A stretch of 64,000 bases of DNA, taken from contig OY969912.1 in the NCBI GenBank assembly GCA_963704505.1, forward strand, positions 1,922,001-1,986,000, written 5' to 3'. Below, in pieces: positions 49,407 through 56,703 of this stretch (positions within the stretch are counted from its first letter, which is position 1; each line of letters starts with the position of its first letter). Under the pieces are notes generated by a model that saw only the letters and a program-made list of their open reading frames with translations, did no database searches and was not told the DNA's origin. The stretch comes from VRUE01 sp963704505 (GTDB lineage: Bacteria; Actinomycetota; Thermoleophilia; Solirubrobacterales; 70-9). The position numbers and the translations under genes are program-made.

Positions 49407-50665
49407 GCTCCGGGGACTGGAGCGGCAGGCGGCTGCACTTCATCGGCATCGGGGGCGCCGGGATGAGCGGGCTGGCGCTGGTCTGCGCGCGGCTGGGTGC
49501 GACCGTGACCGGGAGCGACCGCAGCGAGTCCTCCTATATGGAGCGGCTGCGCTCCGCCGGCCTCGAGCCTGCCATCGGCCACGACGCCGCCAACCTGCCC
49601 GAGGGCGCCCGCGTCGTCGTCTCGACCGCGATCGGCGAGGACAACCCGGAGCTGGCGGCCGCCCGGGAGCGAGGGCTCGAGGTGGTGCACCGCGGCGGGC
49701 TGCTGGCCGAGCTCTGCGCAGAGAAGCGGCTGATCGCGGTTGCCGGCACCCACGGGAAGACGACGACGACGGCGATGCTGGTCTGGGCGCTGCGCTCGAT
49801 CGGCGCCGACCCCGCTTTTTTCGTCGGCGGCGAGGTGCCTGGCGTCGGCGAGGACGGTGGCGCCGCCAACGCCGGTTGGGGCGCGGGGGAGTGGGTCGTC
49901 GCCGAGGCCGACGAGAGCGATGCCAGCTTTCTCGAGCTGAAGCCCGAGATCGCGGTGATCACCAACGTCGAGATGGACCACCACGCGCGCTGGGGATCGG
50001 TCGCCGAGCTGCGAGAGGCCTTCGACCGCTTCGCCGCGGGAGCGCGGCTCGCGAGCTTCGATGCCGACGGCCCCGGCCCGTCGCGGCTCCCGCTCGAGGT
50101 CCCGGGTCGCCACAACCTTCTCAACGCCCGCGCCGCGCTCGCCGCGGTCGAGCTCGCCGGAGAGGACGTCGGGGCCGCCGCCGCCGCCCTCGCCGGGTTT
50201 CCCGGTGTGCGCCGACGGCTGGAGCTGAAGGGAGAGTGCCGCGGCGCCCGCGTCTACGACGACTACGCCCACCATCCGACCGAGGTGAGGGCGGCGCTGA
50301 CCGCGCTCCGGGACCTCGGGCCCGACCGACTCGTCGTCGCCTTTCAGCCGCACCTCTACTCGCGGACGAAGGCCTTCGCCGACGGTTTCGGCGAGGCGTT
50401 GGCGCTGGCCGACGAAGCGGTCGTCCTCGACGTCTACCCGGCCCGCGAGGAGCCGGTCGGCGAGCTCGCCGGGGTCGACGGGCTGCTCGTCGCACGCGCC
50501 GCCGCCGATCGGATGGGCGGCCGCGCGGTCGTCTGGGCGCCCGGCCTCGAGAACGCCCGTGCGGCGCTCGAGCGGCGGGCGGGACCGGACCGGTTGCTGG
50601 TCACGGTCGGCGCGGGTGACGTCTTCACGGTCGCCGAGGCGCTCGTCGGGGAGGGCGGAGGGTGA
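49403..50665 (+). CDS. murC: UDP-N-acetylmuramate-L-alanine ligase
   Basis: MurC adds L-Ala to UDP-MurNAc. LHFIGIGGAGMSGLALVCARLG is the N-terminal domain start, AGTHGKTTTTAMLVWAL (about 113-128) binds ATP, and EADESDASFL, ITNVEMDHH, RHNLLNARAA and VYDDYAHHPTEVRAAL are catalytic or substrate blocks. 420 residues, slightly short but complete. GTG start overlaps the murG stop (GTGA). Confidence 0.95.
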   Translation: MSSGDWSGRRLHFIGIGGAGMSGLALVCARLGATVTGSDRSESSYMERLRSAGLEPAIGHDAANLPEGARVVVSTAIGEDNPELAAARERGLEVVHRGGLLAELCAEKRLIAVAGTHGKTTTTAMLVWALRSIGADPAFFVGGEVPGVGEDGGAANAGWGAGEWVVAEADESDASFLELKPEIAVITNVEMDHHARWGSVAELREAFDRFAAGARLASFDADGPGPSRLPLEVPGRHNLLNARAALAAVELAGEDVGAAAAALAGFPGVRRRLELKGECRGARVYDDYAHHPTEVRAALTALRDLGPDRLVVAFQPHLYSRTKAFADGFGEALALADEAVVLDVYPAREEPVGELAGVDGLLVARAAADRMGGRAVVWAPGLENARAALERRAGPDRLLVTVGAGDVFTVAEALVGEGGG

Positions 50666-51576
50666 GCACGCCCGAGGGTCTCGAGCGCGACTACCCCCTC
50701 GCCCGGCTGACCACGGTGCGCACTGGCGGGCCCGCCGACTGGTTCGCGCGGCCGCGCGACGAGGGTCAGCTTCTGGTGCTCCTCGCCTGGGCAAAGGAGG
50801 AGGGCATCGAGCTGGGGGTGATCGGCTCGGGCTCCAACCTCCTGGTCGCCGACGACGGCTTTCGCGGGCTGGCCTTGAAGCTCGACGGCGAGCTCGCCTC
50901 GATCGAGCGCGACGGCAATCGTCTGCTCTGCGGCGGCGGCGCCCGCCTTCCCTCGGCCGCGGCGAAGGCCGCGGGTTGGGGCCTCTCCGGCCTCGAGTTC
51001 GGGATCAACATCCCCGGTACTGCCGGCGGCGCCGTCCGTATGAACGCGAACGCCTACGGCGGCCGGCTCGCCGAGGTCCTCGAGTGGGTCGACGTCTGCA
51101 CGCCGTCGGGGGTCGAGCGGCGAGAGCCCGAGGCGCTCGGCTTCGCCTACCGCAGCTCGAACCTCGATCCCGGTGAGGTTGTGGCCCGGGCCGGCTTCCG
51201 GCTCGAGCATGCCGATCCGGATGACGTTCGCGCGACCCTCGCCGGGATGCGCGAGCGCCGCCGCGAGGCGCAGCCGTCGGGAATCAAGACCTTCGGCTCG
51301 ACCTTCAAGAACCCCGAGGACGAGCGGGCGGGGGGGAGGACGGCGGGCCAGCTGCTCGAGGCCGCCGGCTGCCGCGGCCTGCGGGTCGGCGGCGCCCGCT
51401 TCTCCAAGAAGCACGCGAACTTCGTCGAGAACGAGGGTGAGGCGACGACCGCCGACGTCCTCGAGCTGATGGCCGAGGGGCGGCGGCGGGTGCACGAGCG
51501 GCTCGACGGCATCGTCCTCGAGCCCGAGGTTCAGACGCTCGGCGACGTCCGCCGGCCGGAGGGCTGGGAGCTGTGA
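50662..51576 (+). CDS. murB: UDP-N-acetylenolpyruvoylglucosamine reductase
   Basis: This 304-residue FAD enzyme makes UDP-MurNAc with NADPH. LARLTTVRTGGPADWFARP and VIGSGSNLLVADDGFRGL are the FAD-binding blocks. GINIPGTAGGAVRMNANAYGG, FAYRSSNL and GSTFKNPEDERAGG carry the catalytic residues, with Ser in GSTFKNP and Glu in VENEGEATTADVLELM. GTG start overlaps the murC stop (GTGA); the stop overlaps ftsQ (GTGA). Confidence 0.95.
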   Translation: MSTPEGLERDYPLARLTTVRTGGPADWFARPRDEGQLLVLLAWAKEEGIELGVIGSGSNLLVADDGFRGLALKLDGELASIERDGNRLLCGGGARLPSAAAKAAGWGLSGLEFGINIPGTAGGAVRMNANAYGGRLAEVLEWVDVCTPSGVERREPEALGFAYRSSNLDPGEVVARAGFRLEHADPDDVRATLAGMRERRREAQPSGIKTFGSTFKNPEDERAGGRTAGQLLEAAGCRGLRVGGARFSKKHANFVENEGEATTADVLELMAEGRRRVHERLDGIVLEPEVQTLGDVRRPEGWEL

Positions 51577-52127
51577 GGCGCTGGCTGCTGGCAGCCGTCG
51601 GAGCGCTCGCCGTGCTCGCCGCCGTCTATTTCCTCCTGCTCAGCGATTCGAGCGTCGAGCCGACCCTCACGATCGAACTGCCGACCTCGGCGATCGGCGA
51701 AGGCGAGGGGGCGGTTGGGGTCTCCGCCGACGGCCGGATCCTCTCCGAACACGCACCCCCCGAAGACGGGACGCTGCCCCGCCTTCCCCTCTCCGCGCCG
51801 CCGAAGAACGGCAAGCTCAGCGGCCACATGCTCGAACAGGCACGGGTCCTCGGCGCCGCGCCGGCGCCGGTCCGGCCCTGTGTCTCCGGCAGCTTCTACG
51901 GCGAAAGCGGGGTCGACGTGAAGCTGCGGTCGGGGATCGAACTGCGCTTCGGCGATGCGACGCGGGCCGACGAGAAGTGGGCCTCGGCGGTCGCGCTGCT
52001 CGCCGACCCGCAGGTCACGGCGCTCGATTATGTAGACCTCCACTCGCCCCGCCATCCGTCGACCGGAGGGTCGGGTCACACCCTCCCGGCTCCAGGCGAA
52101 GGCTCGGGAGAAGGTTGCGGCGCTTGA
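51573..52127 (+). CDS. ftsQ: FtsQ-like division protein without visible POTRA domain
   Basis: This 184-residue bitopic protein sits in the ftsQ position between murB and ftsZ. An N-terminal helix (RRWLLAAVGALAVLAAVYFLLL) is followed by a short domain. The end of that domain, ESGVDVKLRSGIELRFGDATRADEKWASAVALLADPQVTALDYVDLHSPRHPSTGG, matches the C-terminal beta-domain of FtsQ (the 'G-V-x-V-K-L-x-x-G-x-x-L-R-F-G-D' pattern). The POTRA domain that normally precedes it (about 70 residues) is absent; only about 60 residues of loop-like sequence separate helix and beta-domain. GTG start overlaps murB. Confidence 0.8.
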   Translation: MRRWLLAAVGALAVLAAVYFLLLSDSSVEPTLTIELPTSAIGEGEGAVGVSADGRILSEHAPPEDGTLPRLPLSAPPKNGKLSGHMLEQARVLGAAPAPVRPCVSGSFYGESGVDVKLRSGIELRFGDATRADEKWASAVALLADPQVTALDYVDLHSPRHPSTGGSGHTLPAPGEGSGEGCGA

Positions 52128-52260
52128 GCCGGCCCTGTGGTCGAGCCCCTTTCCAGAGCCGTTTTCGAGCCCCCAACCGAGGCATCGGGCGACGCCCTGC
52201 CAAACCCTCGACCTCAGAGTTAGAATGGCCAAACCCTCGAGTAATGGTCGAGTATTGGCC
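52128..52260 (+). repeat. Repeat-rich start of the ftsQ-ftsZ intergenic region
   Basis: This part of the 353-bp gap holds a direct repeat, GCCAAACCCTCGA, at 52199-52211 and 52228-52240. The second copy is the left half of a hairpin 52227-52260 with outer stem GGCCAA/TTGGCC and inner stem CTCGA/TCGAG. TCGAGCCCC also appears twice upstream (about 52141 and 52165). No gene is seen. The hairpin may end the murD-ftsQ transcript. Confidence 0.55.
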
Positions 52261-52283
52261 GCTGCAAGAGGCCTCCCGGGCGT

Positions 52284-52312
52284 TTGACAGAGTTGTGTCA
52301 ATGCCTTACGTT
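52284..52312 (+). promoter_or_regulatory. Likely ftsZ promoter with palindrome over the -35
   Basis: TTGACA at 52284-52289, 17 bp, then TACGTT at 52307-52312 is a good sigma-70-type promoter 169 bp before the ftsZ ATG. The -35 is one arm of TTGACAGAGTTGTGTCAA (52284-52301), a perfect 6-6-6 inverted repeat, so a dimeric regulator could bind over it. Two more short inverted repeats follow: TTCCGG/CCGGAA at 52322-52340 and GCTAGA/TCTAGC at 52341-52356. Confidence 0.65.
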
Positions 52313-52396
52313 CAGCGCAAATTCCGGTGTAATGCCGGAAGCTAGAACCCTCTAGCATGGCTGTAGCGTCAGACGGAACTTAGGCTCAACTCAAAT

Positions 52397-52462
52397 CCAG
52401 CCCTTGCCGGGCTGGGCAAATCCGGTCCCACGGGACTGGGAGATATCCGGCCCCAGGGCTGG
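52397..52462 (+). promoter_or_regulatory. Three related palindromes at exact 25-nt spacing before ftsZ
   Basis: Three hairpin-forming units start at 52397, 52422 and 52447: CCAGCCC/GGGCTGG, CCGGTCCC/GGGACTGG and CCGGCCC/GGGCTGG. Each ends in CTGG and is preceded by TCC or ATCC. The last ends 18 nt before the ATG. They may be protein sites or three stacked mRNA hairpins in the ftsZ leader. Confidence 0.6.
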
Positions 52463-52480
52463 ACTTGGAGAAATCGGGAG

Positions 52481-53560
52481 ATGGAATCCACATACCTCGC
52501 GGTGATCAAGGTCGTCGGTGCCGGCGGCGGCGGAACGAACGCCGTCAGCCGCATGATCGATGCCGGCATTCGCGGCGTCGAGTTCGTCGCGGTCAACACC
52601 GACGCCCAGGCGCTTCAGGCCTGCGACGCCGACATCAAGCTTTCGATCGGCCAGGAGCTGACCCGCGGCCTCGGTGCCGGCGGCAACCCTGACGTCGGCG
52701 CGGGCGCCGCGGCCGAGAGCCGCGATGAGATCAAGGAGGCGCTGAAGGGCGCCGACATGGTCTTCGTCACCGCCGGCGAGGGCGGCGGCACCGGCACCGG
52801 CTCGGCGCCGGTCATCGCCGAGATCGCCAAGGAAGAGATCGGCGCGCTCACGGTGGGCGCCGTCACCAAGCCCTTCGAGTTCGAGGGCAAACGGCGGATG
52901 CAGCAGGCGCTCGAGGGGATCGAGAAACTTCGCAACAACGTCGACACCCTGATCATCGTCCCCAACGAGAAGCTGCTGCAGGCGGTCGAGCGTCGCACCA
53001 GCGTCCTCGAGGCATTCCGTCAGGCCGACGACATCCTCCGCCAGGGCGTGCAGGGCATCACCGACCTGATCACGATCCCGGGACTGATCAACCTCGACTT
53101 CGCCGACGTCCGCACGATCATGCGCGACGCCGGCTCGGCCCTGATGGGCGTCGGCACCGCCTCCGGCGAGTCGCGCGCCCTCGACGCCGCCAAGGCGGCG
53201 ATCACATCGCCGCTGATCGAGGAGTCGATCAAAGGCGCGACCGGGATGCTGCTCAACATCACCGGCCCCGAGGACCTCGGCCTCTTCGAGGTCAACGAGG
53301 CCGCCCAGCTGGTCCAGGCCGAGGCCGACGACAACGCCAACATCATCTTCGGCTCCGTCGTCGACCAGTCGATGCGCGATGAGATCCGCGTCACCGTGAT
53401 CGCCACCGGCTTCGAGGGCTTCGAGCTCCTCGCCCGTTCGCCCCAGCGCGTCCGCCGTCGCTACGAGAGCCGCCCGCGGGTCTCGGCGGAGGACACCGAC
53501 ATCCGCAAACTGCGGGTCTCGGACGACGACATCGACGTCCCCGGCTTTCTCAAAGACTGA
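52481..53560 (+). CDS. ftsZ: Cell division GTPase FtsZ
   Basis: This tubulin-like GTPase forms the division ring. The 359 residues include IKVVGAGGGGTNAVSRMIDAG, AVNTDAQAL, the tubulin signature GEGGGTGTGSAPVIAE (about 99-114), NNVDTLIIVPNEKL, FRQADDILRQGVQGITDLI and the T7-loop LINLDFADVRTIM. The very short C-terminal tail ends DDIDVPGFLKD, the conserved peptide bound by FtsA/SepF-type partners. The linker between core and tail is only about 30 residues, much shorter than in most bacteria. ATG preceded by GGAGAAATCGGGAG. Confidence 0.97.
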   Translation: MESTYLAVIKVVGAGGGGTNAVSRMIDAGIRGVEFVAVNTDAQALQACDADIKLSIGQELTRGLGAGGNPDVGAGAAAESRDEIKEALKGADMVFVTAGEGGGTGTGSAPVIAEIAKEEIGALTVGAVTKPFEFEGKRRMQQALEGIEKLRNNVDTLIIVPNEKLLQAVERRTSVLEAFRQADDILRQGVQGITDLITIPGLINLDFADVRTIMRDAGSALMGVGTASGESRALDAAKAAITSPLIEESIKGATGMLLNITGPEDLGLFEVNEAAQLVQAEADDNANIIFGSVVDQSMRDEIRVTVIATGFEGFELLARSPQRVRRRYESRPRVSAEDTDIRKLRVSDDDIDVPGFLKD

Positions 53561-53568
53561 CGATGGTG

Positions 53569-53697
53569 GAGCCGACGAGGGTCACCTCGTCGGAGCCCAC
53601 CACCCGCCGGCGGCGGGTGGAATAGTCGGCCCCTTCGGGGCAAGAAACACTCCGCGGTGCCGATGGGAGGCTCCGCCGAGGCGACCCTCGTCGGCTC
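53569..53697 (+). promoter_or_regulatory. Leader with mutually exclusive hairpins before gcvT
   Basis: The 219-bp gap after ftsZ holds tight structures. Hairpin A is CCGACGAGG/CCTCGTCGG at 53572-53593, hairpin B is CCACCCGCC/GGCGGGTGG at 53600-53620, and a small C hairpin GCCCC/GGGGC is at 53629-53641. In addition GAGCCGACGAGGGTC at 53569-53583 is perfectly complementary to GACCCTCGTCGGCTC at 53683-53697, so the left arm of A can instead pair 100 nt downstream. Hairpin A could also end the ftsZ transcript. Confidence 0.55.
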
Positions 53698-53779
53698 GGT
53701 CGGCCGCCGCCGCATGGGAAATCCGAAAGCTCGTTGAGGCATCAGCGCCTGACCATTGGCGTCCAATACGCTCAGATCG

Positions 53780-54868
53780 ATGAGCACCGAGACGGCCCTC
53801 AAGCGCACTCCTCTTTACGAGCGGCATGTCGAGCTCGGGGCGAAGATCGTTCCGTTCGCCGGTTGGGAGATGCCGGTGCTCTATGAGGGGATTCGCGAGG
53901 AGCACACGGCGGTGCGGACCCATGCCGGGATGTTCGACGTCTCCCACATGGGCGAGGTCGAGGTCGAGGGGCCGGGATCGCTCGCCTTCCTCCAGCGGGT
54001 CCTCTCCAACGACGTCGCCAAGATCGCCGAGATAGGCGGCGCCCAGTACTCCTGCCTCTGCGACGAGGGCGGCGGCGTCCTCGACGATCTCTTCACCTAC
54101 AGGCTCGGCGACGACCGCTACCTGATCGTCACCAACTCGGCCAACCACGACCAGGACCTCGCCTGGCTCGGCGGCTGGAGCCGCGAGTTCGACGTGACCG
54201 TCCGCGACGTCGCCGACCGCTACGCCATGCTCGCCGTGCAGGGCCCGCACGCCAGGGCGACGGTCGAGCGGACGCTGGGGATCGCGTTGCCGCCGAGGAT
54301 GCGGATCTCGGTTGCCCGGATCGGCGGACGCCCGGCGCTCGTCTGCGGCACCGGCTACACGGGCGAGGACGGGGTCGAGCTGCTGCTCGATCCCGAGGTC
54401 GCCCCGCCGATCTGGGCCGAGCTGCTCGACGCCGGCGTCGTCCCCTGCGGGCTCGGCGCCCGGGACACCCTGCGGCTCGAGGTCTGCTTCCACCTGCACG
54501 GCAACGACTTGACGCCGGACCGCAACCCGATCGAAGCCGGGCTCGGCTGGTGCTGCAAGGAGGAGACCGGCTTCGTCGGCTCCGACGCGATCGCCGCCGC
54601 CCGCCGCGACGGGCCGGCGCAGAAGCTCGCGCCGTTCAAACTCGAGGGCCAGGGGATCCCGCGGCAGGGCAACCCGGTCCTCTACGACGACGAGGAGGTC
54701 GGCGTAGTCACCTCGGGGACCTTCTCGCCCTCGCTCGAGGTCGGGATCGGGATGGCCTACCTGCAGCCCGACCTTGCCGAGCCCGGGACCGAGGTCGAGA
54801 TCGACGTGCGTGGCAAGCGACGGCCGGCCCGGGTAGCTTCCAAGCCCCTGTACCGAAAGGAGCGATGA
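53780..54868 (+). CDS. gcvT: Aminomethyltransferase, glycine cleavage T protein
   Basis: GcvT takes the aminomethyl group from lipoyl-GcvH, releases ammonia and makes 5,10-methylene-tetrahydrofolate. 362 residues. KRTPLYERHVELGAKIVPFAGWEMPVLY opens the fold, FDVSHMGEVEVEG carries the folate-site Asp, YTGEDGVELL and LGARDTLRLEVCFHLHGNDL are typical, and GVVTSGTFSPSLEVGIGMAYL closes. The ATG at 53780 is preferred to an upstream TTG. First gene of the four-gene operon. Confidence 0.95.
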   Translation: MSTETALKRTPLYERHVELGAKIVPFAGWEMPVLYEGIREEHTAVRTHAGMFDVSHMGEVEVEGPGSLAFLQRVLSNDVAKIAEIGGAQYSCLCDEGGGVLDDLFTYRLGDDRYLIVTNSANHDQDLAWLGGWSREFDVTVRDVADRYAMLAVQGPHARATVERTLGIALPPRMRISVARIGGRPALVCGTGYTGEDGVELLLDPEVAPPIWAELLDAGVVPCGLGARDTLRLEVCFHLHGNDLTPDRNPIEAGLGWCCKEETGFVGSDAIAAARRDGPAQKLAPFKLEGQGIPRQGNPVLYDDEEVGVVTSGTFSPSLEVGIGMAYLQPDLAEPGTEVEIDVRGKRRPARVASKPLYRKER

Positions 54869-54871
54869 CTC

Positions 54872-55261
54872 TTGGCCGAGGCGAGCTATCCAGAGGAGCT
54901 GATCTACCACGCCGAGCACGACTGGGCGCGCATCGAGGGCGACCAGGCGACCTTCGGAATCACCTGGTACGCCCAGGACAGCCTCGGCGAGGTCGTGTTC
55001 TTCGACCCGCCCGCGGTCGGCACCACGATCGCCAAGGACGCCAGCTACACGGAGGTCGAGTCGGTGAAGGCCGTCTCGGATGTGATCGCGCCGCTCTCCG
55101 GTGAGATCGTCGAGGTCAACGAGACGCTCGGCGACGCGCCCGAGAAGATCAACGAGGATCCCTACGGCGAGGGCTGGCTGGTCAAGGTCAAGCTCAGCGA
55201 CGCGGGTGAGGCTGAGCAGCTGATGAGCGCCGCGGATTACCGCAATTTGCTCGACAGCTAG
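54872..55261 (+). CDS. gcvH: Glycine cleavage H protein (lipoyl carrier)
   Basis: This 129-residue shuttle protein carries its lipoyl group on Lys in YTEVESVKAVSDVIAPLSGEIVEVN, the standard site. EHDWARIEGDQATFGITWYAQDSLGEVVFFDPPAVG is the family opening. The start is TTG at 54872, supported by AAGGAG 9 nt upstream; an ATG at 54865 is out of frame. 3 bp after gcvT. Confidence 0.95.
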   Translation: MAEASYPEELIYHAEHDWARIEGDQATFGITWYAQDSLGEVVFFDPPAVGTTIAKDASYTEVESVKAVSDVIAPLSGEIVEVNETLGDAPEKINEDPYGEGWLVKVKLSDAGEAEQLMSAADYRNLLDS

Positions 55262-55299
55262 GGAAATGCCCGGCCACCGGCTCACGTAGCCTGTAGCCC

Positions 55300-56703
55300 G
55301 TGACCCGTTACACCTCCGCGACGGACGCCGATCGGGCCGAGATGCTGGCGGCGATCGGGGTCGACTCGACCGCCGACCTCTTCGCGCAGGTCCCGGCGCC
55401 GCTGCGCCTGGGCCGCGAGCTCGACCTGCCCGCCGGCCTCAGCGAGGCCGAGGTGTACGAGCGCCTGGCGGCGCTTGCGGCCCGCAACGCCGACGCCGAG
55501 AGCGAGGTCTGCTTCGTCGGCGCGGGCATGTATGACCACTACGTGCCGGCGATCGTCGACGCGATCACCCAGCGCTCCGAGTTCCTCACCCCGTACACGC
55601 CCTACCAGCCCGAGATCTCCCAGGGTGGCCTGCAGGCGATGTTCGAGTTCCAGACGGCGATGTCGGAGTTGACAGGCCTACCGGTCTCCAACGCCGGCCT
55701 CTACGAGGGTCCCTCGTCGGTCGCCTCTGCCGGCTACCTGGCGATGGGCGCCACCGGGCGCACCAAGTTCGTCGTCTCCCGCGGGGTCCACCCGCACAGT
55801 CGGGAGACGCTCGCCACCTACGCGGTCGGCTACGGCGCCGAGCTGGTCGAAGTCGGGCTCGAGGGCGGCGCCACCGACGCCGCGGCGCTGGCCGAGGCGG
55901 TCGACGGCGAGACCGCCGCCGTCTTCCTCCAGAACCCGAACTTCCTCGGCGCGGTCGAGGACGTCGAGGCGCTGGCCAAGGCCGCCAAGGAGCACGGCGC
56001 CCTGGTCGTCGTCGCCGTCGACCCGATGACCTTGGGCGTGCTGCGGCCGCCTGGCGAGTGCGGCGCCGACATCGCCCTCGGCGAGGGCCAGCCGCTCGGC
56101 AACCGGCTCGACTACGGCGGCCCCTCGGTCGGGTTCTTCTGCGCCACCGAGGAGCAGATCCGCCGCATGCCGGGCCGGATCGCCGGCGAAACCGACGACG
56201 TCGACGGGCGCCGGGGCTTCGTCCTCGCGCTGCAGACCCGCGAGCAGCACATCCGCAGGGAGAAAGCGACCAACAACATCTGCACGGCGCAGGCGCTGAA
56301 CGCGCTGGCGTCGATGATCCACCTTGCCTGGCTCGGCCGCGAGGGCTTTCGCGAGCTCGGCGAGCTGCTCGTGCGGCGCACCGCATATGCGCGCACGCGT
56401 CTCGCTGCGGTGGAGGGAGTCGAGCTCCTTCACGAGGCGCCGGTCGCGCGCGAGTTCGCGGTCCGGCTCGACGCGCCGGTCGACCGCGTGCTCGAGCTCT
56501 GCGCCGACCGCGGGATCGCCGCCGGCTACCCGCTCGGGCGCGACTACCCCGAGTACGAGGACGGCCTCCTGGTCGCGATCACCGAGCGCCGCACCAAGGC
56601 GCAGATCGACGATCTCGCCGACACACTTTCGTCAGCCATCTCCTCGGTGCGCGGCGATTTAGTCGGCCCGCAGACGAGTAAAGCGCCGCAGGGGGTCGCG
56701 TGA
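55300..56703 (+). CDS. gcvPA: Glycine dehydrogenase subunit 1
   Basis: This is the N-terminal half of the P protein, split into two subunits as in many bacteria. 467 residues: FVGAGMYDHYVPAIVDAITQRSEFLTPYTPYQPEISQGGLQAMFEFQTAMSELTGLPVSNAGLYEG is strongly conserved, later GEGQPLGNRLDYGGPSVGFFC and REQHIRREKATNNICTAQAL. GTG start. It overlaps gcvPB by four bases. The PLP lysine lies on the other subunit. Confidence 0.95.
   Translation: MTRYTSATDADRAEMLAAIGVDSTADLFAQVPAPLRLGRELDLPAGLSEAEVYERLAALAARNADAESEVCFVGAGMYDHYVPAIVDAITQRSEFLTPYTPYQPEISQGGLQAMFEFQTAMSELTGLPVSNAGLYEGPSSVASAGYLAMGATGRTKFVVSRGVHPHSRETLATYAVGYGAELVEVGLEGGATDAAALAEAVDGETAAVFLQNPNFLGAVEDVEALAKAAKEHGALVVVAVDPMTLGVLRPPGECGADIALGEGQPLGNRLDYGGPSVGFFCATEEQIRRMPGRIAGETDDVDGRRGFVLALQTREQHIRREKATNNICTAQALNALASMIHLAWLGREGFRELGELLVRRTAYARTRLAAVEGVELLHEAPVAREFAVRLDAPVDRVLELCADRGIAAGYPLGRDYPEYEDGLLVAITERRTKAQIDDLADTLSSAISSVRGDLVGPQTSKAPQGVA

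Noticed and set aside
53629..53672. Possible glycine riboswitch aptamer upstream of gcvT
   Set aside because: GGGGCAAGAAAC resembles part of the consensus, but the flanking P1 pairing and the conserved CUCUCAGG block were not found. Kept only as an undefined leader structure.
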